Of a stretch of 64,000 bases of DNA, positions 7,917 to 17,432 are shown in pieces (the first letter of the stretch is position 1; each line of letters opens with the position of its first letter). Origin of the DNA: Prevotella sp. (GTDB lineage Bacteria > Bacteroidota > Bacteroidia > Bacteroidales > Bacteroidaceae); the NCBI GenBank assembly GCA_017471245.1, contig JAFUVB010000005.1, forward strand, positions 1 to 64,000. Reading direction: 5' to 3'. The translations under genes were made by a program, and so were the position numbers. The notes beneath the pieces are model-generated. The model was not told where the DNA came from, did not search any database, and saw only the letters and a program-made list of their open reading frames with translations.

Positions 7917-10061
7917 CTAATGCTTGGGCGAGTGGCGCAACATCCAGTCGCGTATCTGCGTGTAGGCGCTCTGCTGCTCGCTCTTCTGCGGTGCCGTGAA
8001 CGACATCACATCGGTGGCTTCACCGTATTGGTCGGGGAAGATGATCATCAGGTTAGGTTGATGGTAATACTGAGTGAGTTCTGCGGGCAGCTTGTCGAAG
8101 GCAGCCTTATAGGAAACCGTGCTCTTTCTTGCCGTAATGACGATGAAGAGATGGTCGTCCTTGATTTCGGATGCTATCCGCGGCAGTTCATTCCAATGAG
8201 CCATAAGTGTGTAGTCGGCTCTTACACTGGGATGGATGTTCTGAATGTATTGGCTGATGAGGGCGAGCGTAGCCTGCTTGCTATGAAACTGTATGCGGCA
8301 GTCCATATTGGCAGCCATCCTCGCCAGACGGTCGAGCCATCTGTGGAACCCCGGCTCATATTCTGCCCTGCTGGGAACAGCCACTTGTATGCGGCGGATG
8401 GTGTTCAGCGGCTGTCCGAGATGCGCCATGATAATCTGGCGGTTCACCTCAGTGAACAGGTTTTCTGCGAAGACACCCCAGAAACCGTCGCTCTCCGACT
8501 GCTTGTTATGCAATCCCATGATAATTTCGCTGGCATCGTATTCCTTGAAAGCATGCATGATGCCGTTGGCGATATTCGTTGCAATGCGGCTTTGGGTCTG
8601 CATGCGCACGTCGGCAGCACTTGCAGCCATCACCGCCTGCTCAAGCAGGAGCTTGCCTAATGTCTGATTCTTCTGTACGTCAGCATCATCCAGCACCACA
8701 TTCAATCCAATCAGTCCGCGGTTGAGCTTATCATTGCGCATCATAATGGCAAGTGTGACAAGCGAGTCCATACTGCCTTGGTATTTCAGCGGTATCAGAA
8801 TCATCTCGTCGTCGCCGGTTTTCTCTTCTTCGTTGGTGAAACTGCCGTTGAGGACAATCTCTCGCGATGCCTTTTCGGTGAGTATCGAAGAGATGACGCA
8901 TGTGAAGAGAATCATCATAACCACACCATTCAGCATCTCTGCATTGACGAGCATCACGCCAGGAGCCACTTCCATCTTCATGCCGACCATCACAATGGCA
9001 ATCGAACCGGCAGCATGCGCACTGGTAAGACCAAACATCATGTGGCCGTGGCTCATCGGCAGACGGAACGCAATGCCGGCAACGTAGCCCGCAATCATCT
9101 TTCCCACGGTTCCAATCACCACGATAATCAGAACGATATAGGCGGTGTGCAGGCTGGTGAACAATGCCCTGATATTGATGAGCATACCTACTCCGATGAG
9201 GAAATAGGGAATGAAGATGGCGTTTCCCGTGAACTCAAGGCGATGCATCAGCGGAACCACGCGCGGAATGTATCTATTGAGCAGCAGTCCGGCGAAGAAT
9301 GCTCCGAACACACCCTCCAAACCGATCCAGCTGGTGATGGCTGCACTGAGGAACATGATGCTCAGCACAAAGATAAACTGCGTTACGGCATCGCTGTATC
9401 GCTGCAAGAACCACCGGGCGATGCGCGGAATGACGAAAACCATTGCGATGCAGTAGGCCGTGAGCTTGATCATCATCCAGCAGATGAGCCAGATGACGCT
9501 CTGCGACTCATGGTGTGCGCCTTTGCCGTATATGCCTACCAAGAGCGACAGCGAGAGCAGGGCCAGCAGCAGCGCAAGCATCGAGGCACCAACACTGAGT
9601 GTTACGGCGCGGTGACGCTGCAATCCGTACTTGCAAACGATGGGGTAGGCAATCAGCGTGTTACTCGACATCACGCAGCAGAGCAGCAACGTGGCCTGCC
9701 GGGAATAGTCCATCAGATGGATTCCTGCAAAATAAACGAGGATAAAGGGCGTTAGGAAGGTGAGCAGTCCGAAGATCAGAATCTGGCGCAAATGCTTTTT
9801 GAGTCCCTCCATGTCCATCTCCAATCCGGCGAGGAACATGATATAGTAGAGTCCCACCTGCCCAAACAGCTCAAACGAGGCATCGCGCTCCAGGATATTC
9901 AGTCCATATTGCCCCACCACAACACCTGCCAGCACCATGCCGATGATATGCGGAATGCGCAGTTTGCCCATGATCATCGGGGCAAAGAGTATCATCAGCA
10001 GCACAATGAAGAATATCCATGTGGTGTCTGTTATGGGGAAGTATGACGCGAAATCCAACAT
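7917..10061 (-). CDS. CPA2/KefB-type cation:proton antiporter with UspA-like tail
   Basis: A 714-residue protein. Residues about 10-400 carry around 12 hydrophobic segments with the family pattern [13 protein letters not shown] near the start and conserved [15 protein letters not shown] in the middle, as in KefB/NhaS-type Na+ or K+/H+ exchangers. Residues about 425-714 are soluble and appear to contain two universal-stress-protein-like domains (for example [16 protein letters not shown] and [16 protein letters not shown]), arranged as in other antiporter-Usp fusions. It would export monovalent cations for pH or salt homeostasis. The Met of MLDFASYF was taken as start because a longer frame would begin upstream of the promoter element. 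The leader would be only a few nucleotides long. Confidence 0.9.
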   Translation of the reverse strand: MLDFASYFPITDTTWIFFIVLLMILFAPMIMGKLRIPHIIGMVLAGVVVGQYGLNILERDASFELFGQVGLYYIMFLAGLEMDMEGLKKHLRQILIFGLLTFLTPFILVYFAGIHLMDYSRQATLLLCCVMSSNTLIAYPIVCKYGLQRHRAVTLSVGASMLALLLALLSLSLLVGIYGKGAHHESQSVIWLICWMMIKLTAYCIAMVFVIPRIARWFLQRYSDAVTQFIFVLSIMFLSAAITSWIGLEGVFGAFFAGLLLNRYIPRVVPLMHRLEFTGNAIFIPYFLIGVGMLINIRALFTSLHTAYIVLIIVVIGTVGKMIAGYVAGIAFRLPMSHGHMMFGLTSAHAAGSIAIVMVGMKMEVAPGVMLVNAEMLNGVVMMILFTCVISSILTEKASREIVLNGSFTNEEEKTGDDEMILIPLKYQGSMDSLVTLAIMMRNDKLNRGLIGLNVVLDDADVQKNQTLGKLLLEQAVMAASAADVRMQTQSRIATNIANGIMHAFKEYDASEIIMGLHNKQSESDGFWGVFAENLFTEVNRQIIMAHLGQPLNTIRRIQVAVPSRAEYEPGFHRWLDRLARMAANMDCRIQFHSKQATLALISQYIQNIHPSVRADYTLMAHWNELPRIASEIKDDHLFIVITARKSTVSYKAAFDKLPAELTQYYHQPNLMIIFPDQYGEATDVMSFTAPQKSEQQSAYTQIRDWMLRHSPKH

Positions 10062-10068
10062 ATTCAGT

Positions 10069-10077
10069 GCAAAATTA
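10069..10077 (-). promoter_or_regulatory. Promoter -7 element for the antiporter gene
   Basis: TAATTTTGC on the minus strand lies 8 bp upstream of the chosen ATG. Transcription would begin almost at the start codon, implying a very short leader. Confidence 0.55.
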
Positions 10078-10120
10078 CTAATTTTTCTTTCATTCCTGCA
10101 CATAATCTCCCGAAAAGTTG

Positions 10121-10129
10121 TATTTTTGC
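10121..10129 (+). promoter_or_regulatory. Promoter -7 element for asd
   Basis: TATTTTTGC, divergent from the antiporter promoter. It implies a leader of about 270 nt before asd, filled by the GGAG repeats. Confidence 0.5.
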
Positions 10130-10173
10130 AGGAAAATAAAGAATGGGGGGTAGGAGAGAGGAGATTATTTTTA

Positions 10174-10375
10174 GGAGTGAAGGAGTTAAGGAGTAAAGGA
10201 GTTAAGACAAATGTTTTTGAGGTGAAGGAGTTTTTTTTAGGAGTGAAGGAGAATTTTTTTAGGAGTTAAGGAGTGAAGGAGTAAAGGAGTTAAGACAAAT
10301 GTTTCGGAGTGAAGGAGGTCTTATTTAGGAGTGAAGGAGGATGTTTTTTTGAAGTGGAAGATTGAAGGAGGATAT
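10174..10375 (+). repeat. AAGGAG-rich 8-bp repeats in the asd leader
   Basis: Units GGAGTnAA follow each other at 10174, 10182, 10190 and 10198, and further interrupted units continue to about 10375. AAGGAG occurs about 11 times. A 29-bp segment at 10188-10216 recurs exactly at 10276-10304. No ORF explains it. Confidence 0.85.
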
Positions 10376-10408
10376 ATATAAAAGGATACAAAACAAAAAT
10401 CAAGATAT

Positions 10409-11419
10409 ATGAAAGTAGCAATAGTAGGCGCCAGTGGCGCAGTGGGACAGGAGTTTCTCCGTATTCTCGACCAGCGTAATTTCCCGTTGGACGAGTTGGT
10501 ATTGTTTGGCAGTGAGCGTTCCGCCGGCAGGAAATACACATTCCGCGGCAAGGAGATAGAGGTGAAGCTCTTGCAGCACAACGACGATTTCAAGGATGTG
10601 GACATAGCGTTCACGTCTGCCGGAGCCGGCACATCGAGAGAGTTTGCTGACACTATCACGAAGTATGGAGCCGTGATGATCGACAACAGTTCCGCCTTCC
10701 GCATGGATGAGGATGTGCCTCTCGTGGTTCCCGAATGCAATGCCGAAGACGCGCTGAACCGTCCTCGCGGCATCATTGCCAACCCTAATTGCACCACGAT
10801 TATGATGGTGGTGTGCCTGCAACCGTTGGAAAAGCTGAGCCATATCAAGCGTATCCACGTGGCAAGCTATCAGAGCGCGAGCGGTGCGGGAGCCGCTGCC
10901 ATGGCCGAATTGCAGCAGCAATACGAGGAAATAGTGGAGGGCAAGCCCGTCACGGTGAAGAAATTCCCCCATCAGCTTGCCTATAACGTGATTCCCCAGA
11001 TTGACGTTTTCCAGCCGAATGGTTATACGAAGGAAGAGATGAAGATGTTCAACGAGACGCAGAAGATTATGCACACCGATGCCAAATGTTCGGCTATGTG
11101 CGTGAGAGTGAGCTCGCTGCGCAGCCATAGCGAGAGCGTGTGGATCGAAACCGAGCGCCCCATCAGCGTGGAGGAAGCTCAGCGTGCCTTCGAAGCCGCT
11201 CCCGGCGTCACGTTGAAGGACGATCCGTCGAGCCTCATCTATCCTATGCCGCTCGAAACCGCAGGTTTAGACGACGTGTTCGTGGGGCGCGTGCGCAAAG
11301 ACCTCAGTGATGAGAACGGTCTGACGTTCTGGCTCAGCGGCGATCAGATACGTAAGGGAGCCGCTCTGAATGCCGTTCAGATCGGCGAATATCTCATTCG
11401 GGTGGGCAACGTGAAATAA
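10409..11419 (+). CDS. asd: Aspartate-semialdehyde dehydrogenase
   Basis: A 336-residue enzyme that reduces aspartyl phosphate to aspartate semialdehyde with NADPH, the branch point to lysine, diaminopimelate, threonine and methionine. The N-terminal nucleotide-binding loop is GASGAVG (residues 7-13). The catalytic cysteine is Cys128 in NPNCTT, and the conserved His lies in [10 protein letters not shown]. The length equals that of the family. The gene stands alone, with a repeat-rich leader upstream and a 22-bp periodic repeat array downstream. Confidence 0.96.
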   Translation: MKVAIVGASGAVGQEFLRILDQRNFPLDELVLFGSERSAGRKYTFRGKEIEVKLLQHNDDFKDVDIAFTSAGAGTSREFADTITKYGAVMIDNSSAFRMDEDVPLVVPECNAEDALNRPRGIIANPNCTTIMMVVCLQPLEKLSHIKRIHVASYQSASGAGAAAMAELQQQYEEIVEGKPVTVKKFPHQLAYNVIPQIDVFQPNGYTKEEMKMFNETQKIMHTDAKCSAMCVRVSSLRSHSESVWIETERPISVEEAQRAFEAAPGVTLKDDPSSLIYPMPLETAGLDDVFVGRVRKDLSDENGLTFWLSGDQIRKGAALNAVQIGEYLIRVGNVK

Positions 11420-11450
11420 CCCGTTTTGCATCATTTGAGTTCCCCTTTTT

Positions 11451-11577
11451 CAAAAGCTATGTTTTTGGTCTCCAAAAGCATAGCTTTTGAACGTCAAAAG
11501 CATAGGTTTCAGGCCTCAAAAGCATAGGTTTTGCCCGTCAAAAACATAGGTTTTGAGTCTCAAAAGCATAGGTTTTG
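11451..11577. repeat. 22-bp periodic repeat array (six units)
   Basis: A 17-bp imperfect palindromic core CAAAAGCATAGGTTTTG starts at 11451, 11473, 11495, 11517, 11539 and 11561, exactly 22 bp apart, with variable 5-bp spacers. Related arrays with the same period occur at 34120 and 48361. It fills the gap after asd, and I see nothing coding in 11420-11713. Confidence 0.9.
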
Positions 11578-11669
11578 AAAGAGGGGAGATAAAATTTTAT
11601 ATCTAAAACTTGCACTTCTGTATTGAAAAATACCTAATATTGGGTATTGCCATACTGGGATGTAATCAC

Positions 11670-11678
11670 TAATTTTGC
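11670..11678 (+). promoter_or_regulatory. Promoter -7 element of the TonB-receptor/peptidase operon
   Basis: TAATTTTGC about 36 bp upstream of the ATG at 11714. It overlaps an in-frame TTG at 11675 and so argues against that earlier start. Confidence 0.6.
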
Positions 11679-11713
11679 AAAGACTATCGTTACATCATCA
11701 ATCGAATCAGCGT

Positions 11714-14563
11714 ATGGTTTCAATCATTTCAGGCAGAAGAGCATTGGTTTCGTTTTTGTTGCTGGCAGCAGTCGTGCTGTCGGCAGTGGCTCAGACAGCC
11801 TCTCCAACCCGCAAATTGCAAGGCACGGTGAAAGATGAGAAAGGCGGTGCAGTGGAAACTGCGCACGTCATACTCAACAATTCACTTTCCGCTTTCAGCG
11901 ACGAGCGGGGGCAGTTCACCATTTCCGGCATTCAGGCAGGGCAGTACGACTATTACGTTTCGTGTCTCGGCTTTGAGGAAGTGCGCGGTCAGGTGACGCT
12001 GAAAGGCGACGGCCGCGACCGTTTGGACATCAAAATGAAGGAAGCCACGCTCAATCTGAAGGAGGTGGTGGTCACTGCGCGCCAGCAGGCGATGGGTTCC
12101 AAGTCGGTGATCGGTCAGGATGCCATCCGCCATATCCAGCCCAAGAGCGTTGCCGACATGCTGCAGCTGATGCCCGGAGCGCTGACAGCGAATCCCACTC
12201 TTAACTCCCTGGCACAGGCAAACATCCGCGAGATTGGCGGAAACGACAACAATGCCATGGGAACGGCGGTGATTATCGACGGCACCCCCTTGAGCAATGA
12301 AGCCAATCTTCAGTCGATCGCCCCCACGAAATGGGGCTCGGCGAGCAGCACCAACGCCGACGGCATGAGCGAACAGACCACTGCCGGGCGCGGCGTAGAC
12401 CTGCGCACGATGGCTGCCGACAACATTGAGAGCATCGAAGTGATACGCGGCATCCCCGGCGTAGAGTATGGCAACCTTACCTCGGGCGTGGTTATCGTGA
12501 AGACCAAGGCAGGTCGCACGCCTTTGGAAGTGAAGTTCAAGGCCGACCAATTCTCCAAACTGGTGTATGCCGGCAAGGGTTTCGCCCTGAAGAACAACGG
12601 CGGAACGGTGAACTTAGGCATCGACTGGTCGCAGTCGTATGCTGACGTGCGCCGCAAATACCGCGGCTACGACCGCGTGACCGCCTCTTTCGGCTATTCC
12701 AATGTGTTCAACCGCGAGGGCAGCCATCCCCTGACGTTCAACGTGAACGGCTCGCTCTACAGCAATGTGAACAACTATAAGAGCGACAAGCAGTTGGAAG
12801 AGCTGGGGCTTTCGTATAAAAACGAGAGCGTGGGCGGGCGCATTGCCGTTCACGGAAACGTGAAGATGAACAACTTCCTCACCGCTATCGACTATGATCT
12901 CTCTGCACAATTGTCTCGACAAGTGGACACTCACCACAACTGGGTGGCAAGTCCCGACGGCGTGATAACCAACAGCATGACCACCGGCGAGGCACGTGCC
13001 ATCATCCTGAACAAAGCCTATTGGAGCGACTATCGCATGGAGGGCATCCCCCTGAACGTGTTCGCGCAGCTCAAGACCAACAAGTATATCCAGCTAAACA
13101 GCGACAACTACACGAACATACGTCTCGGTGCCGACTACCGAATGGACGGAAACCACGGCGACGGACTCACCTTCGACATGGCTAATCCCCCGCAGGCAAG
13201 CGGCAGCCACACCCTGCGACCCCGCTCATATCGCGACATTCCCACACTTCACAATGTGTCGTTGTTCGCCGAAGACGTGTCGCGCATCCATCTCGGACAT
13301 ACCTATCTCGACCTGACAGCTGGCGCGCGCTTCAGCACGCTGATACTCAACAAGGAGAAAGCAGGGCGCGGAAGAATCTCGGTTGCTGAGCCTCGCGTCA
13401 ACATGGAGTATGTCTTCCTCAACCGCAAGAACAACTCCCTGTTCGACAAACTGTCGCTCAGCGGCGGCTTCGGCATCTCCAACAAGATGCCAACCTTGCT
13501 CTATCTCTATCCCGACAGGGCGTATTACGACAACCGCTCCATGGGTCTGATGGGCGCCGACGAGCGTTCAACCCTGGGCATCATGACCACACGCGTGGTG
13601 GAAAACACCCAAAACCCCGACATCAAACCCGCCCGAAGCACCAAGTGGGAGGCAGGCTTGAATGCCCGCATCGGCGATATGCGCGGCTATGTAACCTTCT
13701 TCAGCGAGCGTCACCGCAATGAGTTCGGCTTCGCACCGCAGTTGGTGCTCCTTAATTATAATATATATAATGTACCCGCGGGCGCGACCGACCTGCAATA
13801 TACACCCGGAAGGGTGGAATACACCTATCAGGGACAGCACGCCACCGCCACTATCACCCCGGGCAATGAGATGGCCACATGGAGCAAACCGTCGAATACG
13901 AGCAGCTCCGACAAATACGGCATCGAGTATTCTTGGGACTTCGGCACGTTCAAACCGCTGAGCACCAAGCTCAACATCGACGGTGCGTGGTTCCACATCA
14001 AGCGCAAGAGCGACGTGGCTGCACTGAGCTTCATCAACCTGAACTACGATTTCATGCCGCTGCGACCTGCCGGCGGAGGAACCATCACTGACCGCGTGAA
14101 CACCAATTTCCGACTGATCACCCACCTGCCTGCCATCAAAATGGTGTTCACCACCACCGTTCAGGTGGTGTGGCATGAGAGCACCCGCAGCATCTATCAG
14201 GACGATCAGGGTACCCGACTCTACCATTCCTCGATGGACGGCACACGCTATGTGGTGTCGCCGTTGGGGTTCTACGACCGCCAGGGCAACTGGACCGACT
14301 GGCAGCCAGCCTATGAAAACGACAGCCGCTATGAGCGTATGAACGACCTCTACTACACCTATTCGTTCAAAAGCGATACCGTCAGTCCCTGGGCTTTGAT
14401 CAATTTCCGCCTTACCAAAGAGCTCGGTCGCGTGGCCGAACTGTCGTTCATGGCAAACAACTTCTTGAATATCAACAAGTATCATTCGCATAAATACTCC
14501 AACAGCCTGCGCCAGTTGTACCCTGACATGTATTTCGGCGCCGAGCTGAAAATGAAGTTTTAA
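11714..14563 (+). CDS. TonB-dependent outer membrane receptor
   Basis: A 949-residue protein with a signal peptide ending in SAVAQ. Residues about 30-115 are a carboxypeptidase-regulatory-like beta-sandwich (KLQGTVKDEKGGAV...TISGI). The plug follows, with LKEVVVTARQQ as TonB box region and VIIDGTPLSNE. The rest is a 22-strand-type barrel ending in a C-terminal aromatic residue (AELKMKF). There is no SusD partner; instead it heads an operon with a DUF4876-like lipoprotein, a DUF6850-like protein and a cysteine peptidase. It therefore probably imports something other than a glycan, such as a metal complex, haem or peptide; the substrate is inferred, not shown. Confidence 0.9.
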   Translation: MVSIISGRRALVSFLLLAAVVLSAVAQTASPTRKLQGTVKDEKGGAVETAHVILNNSLSAFSDERGQFTISGIQAGQYDYYVSCLGFEEVRGQVTLKGDGRDRLDIKMKEATLNLKEVVVTARQQAMGSKSVIGQDAIRHIQPKSVADMLQLMPGALTANPTLNSLAQANIREIGGNDNNAMGTAVIIDGTPLSNEANLQSIAPTKWGSASSTNADGMSEQTTAGRGVDLRTMAADNIESIEVIRGIPGVEYGNLTSGVVIVKTKAGRTPLEVKFKADQFSKLVYAGKGFALKNNGGTVNLGIDWSQSYADVRRKYRGYDRVTASFGYSNVFNREGSHPLTFNVNGSLYSNVNNYKSDKQLEELGLSYKNESVGGRIAVHGNVKMNNFLTAIDYDLSAQLSRQVDTHHNWVASPDGVITNSMTTGEARAIILNKAYWSDYRMEGIPLNVFAQLKTNKYIQLNSDNYTNIRLGADYRMDGNHGDGLTFDMANPPQASGSHTLRPRSYRDIPTLHNVSLFAEDVSRIHLGHTYLDLTAGARFSTLILNKEKAGRGRISVAEPRVNMEYVFLNRKNNSLFDKLSLSGGFGISNKMPTLLYLYPDRAYYDNRSMGLMGADERSTLGIMTTRVVENTQNPDIKPARSTKWEAGLNARIGDMRGYVTFFSERHRNEFGFAPQLVLLNYNIYNVPAGATDLQYTPGRVEYTYQGQHATATITPGNEMATWSKPSNTSSSDKYGIEYSWDFGTFKPLSTKLNIDGAWFHIKRKSDVAALSFINLNYDFMPLRPAGGGTITDRVNTNFRLITHLPAIKMVFTTTVQVVWHESTRSIYQDDQGTRLYHSSMDGTRYVVSPLGFYDRQGNWTDWQPAYENDSRYERMNDLYYTYSFKSDTVSPWALINFRLTKELGRVAELSFMANNFLNINKYHSHKYSNSLRQLYPDMYFGAELKMKF

Positions 14564-14608
14564 TCAGAGAGAATCAATATTGGATTAACATTAAACAAAC
14601 AGAAAACA

Positions 14609-15799
14609 ATGAAAAAGTATTTGAGTCTTGCGCTCATGGCAGTCATGATGCTGGGCAGCGCAGCAGTTGTCACCTCCTGTGGCGACGACGACGATGAAGT
14701 GAAAACGTATCTGCTTAACGTGAATCTGCAACTGAACGACGGTCTTACGTTAGACAATATCTCCAATCTGAAGATGGTTGTCACCAACTCTTTGGAACAG
14801 GAGCAGACCATAGACCTCACAGATGTCACCACCACAATGACCGTAGTGGGCGGCCAGTATGACTTCGTGGTGTCGGGAAAGGTGAAAGACGAGGCTGCCG
14901 CCCATGCTACGGGAACTGCCAGCACTTCTGTTTTCGCCGATACGAATGTCACCATCCAGGTGAGCAAATCCATCCAGGGATCGCTCGTTTGGAAGACTAT
15001 CTACACCACGGGAGCCAAGTCTGGCTACCTGAAAGACAGCTATTTCGAAATCGCCAACAACAGCGACGAGGTGCAGTATCTCGATCAGGTGATGCTCTTC
15101 TACACCTCTTCTGCCCTTACCTCTGAGAGCGCATGGCAGCAGGCAGGCTATCTCGACCGCTATCCCATGTATCAAGGCTCGATGGTTGCGTTCCCCGGCA
15201 GCGGCACCGACTATCCTCTGCAGCCGGGCGAAAGCGTGCTTATTGCCAACGATGCTGCCAATCACAAGGAGCTTTCCGGAAGCGATGCATGCCCCGACCT
15301 GAGCAAAGCCGACTGGGAAATCTATCTGAAGCAGGCTACGCGCAACGAGGTTGACTATCCGGTGCGGGATATGGACGATGTTTATTACAGCAGTTTCACC
15401 ATTGCTTCTTTCGCTCAGGGTCTCTTCAACGGCGGTTACATCATCGCCAAGTGTCCAGAAGGCATGACTCCGCAGCAGTTTGTGGAAGACACCAACAACT
15501 TCACCACCACGCCGGGAACCACATCCACCAACCTCATTCTGCTCATGCCGAGCAAGTATGTCATCGATGCTGTGATGATGTGGGATAGCCGCAAGTCGGA
15601 GTTCTATGGCAACTTCCTGCCGCAAGACGATGCCAAGGGCATCCTTTCAAGCACCTCGAACACCGGAAAATGCATCCGCCGCAAGGTGTCGAAGATTGAA
15701 AACGGCCGCGTTTACTATCAGGACACCAACAACTCTGCCAACGATTTCCTGAACAATCAGCCGTTGACACCGGGCGTTACACCGACATCTGTTGACTAA
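14609..15799 (+). CDS. DUF4876-like lipoprotein
   Basis: A 396-residue lipoprotein (lipobox VTSC, followed by an Asp-rich CGDDDDE that would favour surface or outer-membrane retention). Residues about 30-115 look like an Ig-like domain with Thr-rich strands. The rest contains a lamin-tail-like start (DSYFEIANNSDEVQYLDQVMLFY). I assign it to DUF4876 by its recurrent pairing with a TonB receptor and by this pattern; the biochemical function is not known. It lies 45 nt after the receptor gene, probably as its surface-exposed partner. Confidence 0.75.
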   Translation: MKKYLSLALMAVMMLGSAAVVTSCGDDDDEVKTYLLNVNLQLNDGLTLDNISNLKMVVTNSLEQEQTIDLTDVTTTMTVVGGQYDFVVSGKVKDEAAAHATGTASTSVFADTNVTIQVSKSIQGSLVWKTIYTTGAKSGYLKDSYFEIANNSDEVQYLDQVMLFYTSSALTSESAWQQAGYLDRYPMYQGSMVAFPGSGTDYPLQPGESVLIANDAANHKELSGSDACPDLSKADWEIYLKQATRNEVDYPVRDMDDVYYSSFTIASFAQGLFNGGYIIAKCPEGMTPQQFVEDTNNFTTTPGTTSTNLILLMPSKYVIDAVMMWDSRKSEFYGNFLPQDDAKGILSSTSNTGKCIRRKVSKIENGRVYYQDTNNSANDFLNNQPLTPGVTPTSVD

Positions 15800-15815
15800 C
15801 AAAACCATTTCAACC

Positions 15816-17402
15816 ATGAGAAAACTTGTTTTCTTTGCATGCCTATTGGCCTCAGCCAGTAGTGTTGCTGCCCAGAACGGCGGCGACACACTTAGTGTGA
15901 AACGCCTGAATCATCAGGAAATCAATTTTCTCGACAATATTATGGACGGCAGCCGAAACCCTGTTCGGCTGTCGTTCAATACCGTTCACACGCTCACCAC
16001 CGCAGCCGTCGGCACGCATTTTGAGCGTGGAGGGTTTCATGCAGTTGACGAAGGAGGGAAGCACAACGACATGCAGGTGAGCATCGCCGGACTGAAACGG
16101 TTCGGCAAACTGAGTCTTTCGGGCGATTTCAGCTACCTCAATGCCAAGGATTATGACCATCAATGGAACACCACACTGATGCTTTCAGCCCAGAATCCCT
16201 TTGTGCTCGCCGATTCTGTGAGCAGCAACGTCGCCTTGGAACAGTTCAGCATGCATGCTGCTGCTTCCTATCTGTTTTCTGAAAAGTTCATCGGTGCCTT
16301 GAGCATGCACTATAAAACGGGCGGCACTTCCGACCAGGAAGACCCGCGACCAAAGGTAAGTGCCATGCGCTTTACCATCACTCCGGGAGTCTTCTTCCGC
16401 CTGAATGCCCGCCATTTCCTCGGTCTGTCAGCCGATGCACAGTTCTATAGCTCCGACCTGACACATACATTGGTTGACAATTACACGCCTCAGACCTATT
16501 TCCTGATGAAGGGAATGGGCGACAATGTCTATTTCACGTCAAACGACATCGCTTCCTATCCGCGTGAATACGAAGGAAAAGTGTTCGGTGCGCATCTGCA
16601 ATGGCAGGCTTCTTTTGGCAATACGGACAACCTGTTGGAAGTGGGCGCACAGACAAACAGTGAAAAAGCCACCGACGGAGGCAGCTACTATACCTATAAA
16701 GGCGGCGATTACGGCGAGAACATGCTCATGTTGAGCGACAGGATTTCGTTTGGAAACAGTTCGCAGCAGCGCCACAACATCACGCTGAATGCCCTGTTGC
16801 AGCAGGGTAAAGGCGACTGGTATGACCAGCAGCGCAGCTTGGATGCTGCTCATAACTACCGGGTGGTCTATCAAGTGCTCAACAAGTCGAAGGTAAACGA
16901 GACCAATCGTGCCTCTGCCAGCGCAGCCTATCAGCTTCATCAGTTGCGTGCCGGCGCGCCCGTTTGGTCTGTCCGTGCATGCGCCTCTTTCGAGCATGTG
17001 CAGCAGAAACATTTCGAAGCCGCCGTGTTCGAGCAGGAATACACAATGGCGCAGATGTCGGCAGATGGAACAAAGTATTGGAACATCGGGCGGAACCGGC
17101 TGAAGACAGCCGTCGGAGCATACTATCGCATGCCTTTGGGCGATGCCACCTATTCCTCAGTGCGCGATAAGCTCGCCTCGGAATATGTGAATCCCGCCTT
17201 CGAACATGCCACCTCGGCATGCTTCGGCGTGCGGGCATGCGTGGCAATAGACGTTCCGGTGAGGCTATACCAGACACCTGTCTGGGCAACAGTCTATGCA
17301 AGCGGGCAGTATACTGCATACGGCGGCGACAACAAATATACAAATCTGTTCGACGGAGCGTCGCGAACCATTATGAATTTTGGCGTCACGCTGACGATGT
17401 AA
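15816..17402 (+). CDS. DUF6850-like outer membrane barrel protein
   Basis: A 528-residue protein with a signal peptide ending in SVAAQ and a pattern of alternating hydrophobic strands through to a C-terminal GVTLTM, as in outer membrane beta-barrels. An in-frame TTG at 15792 overlaps the preceding stop; the ATG at 15816 gives a proper signal peptide and was chosen. The family name DUF6850 is by recognition of context and fold and is not certain. It follows the lipoprotein gene by 16 nt and precedes the peptidase gene by 30 nt. Confidence 0.7.
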   Translation: MRKLVFFACLLASASSVAAQNGGDTLSVKRLNHQEINFLDNIMDGSRNPVRLSFNTVHTLTTAAVGTHFERGGFHAVDEGGKHNDMQVSIAGLKRFGKLSLSGDFSYLNAKDYDHQWNTTLMLSAQNPFVLADSVSSNVALEQFSMHAAASYLFSEKFIGALSMHYKTGGTSDQEDPRPKVSAMRFTITPGVFFRLNARHFLGLSADAQFYSSDLTHTLVDNYTPQTYFLMKGMGDNVYFTSNDIASYPREYEGKVFGAHLQWQASFGNTDNLLEVGAQTNSEKATDGGSYYTYKGGDYGENMLMLSDRISFGNSSQQRHNITLNALLQQGKGDWYDQQRSLDAAHNYRVVYQVLNKSKVNETNRASASAAYQLHQLRAGAPVWSVRACASFEHVQQKHFEAAVFEQEYTMAQMSADGTKYWNIGRNRLKTAVGAYYRMPLGDATYSSVRDKLASEYVNPAFEHATSACFGVRACVAIDVPVRLYQTPVWATVYASGQYTAYGGDNKYTNLFDGASRTIMNFGVTLTM

Positions 17403-17432
17403 GTCCATGTGACGGTATCAGGAATTGAGATT

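Noticed and set aside
8778-9755. 325-codon ORF antisense to the antiporter
   Set aside because: Low-complexity His/Asn-rich translation without domains; complement of the membrane-protein codons.
11451-11577. Possible CRISPR array
   Set aside because: The repeats are degenerate 17-mers with 5-bp spacers and no cas genes nearby; real arrays have spacers of about 30 bp.
12115-14491. Several long minus-strand ORFs within the TonB receptor gene
   Set aside because: GC-rich shadow frames of the receptor; no start signals or domains.
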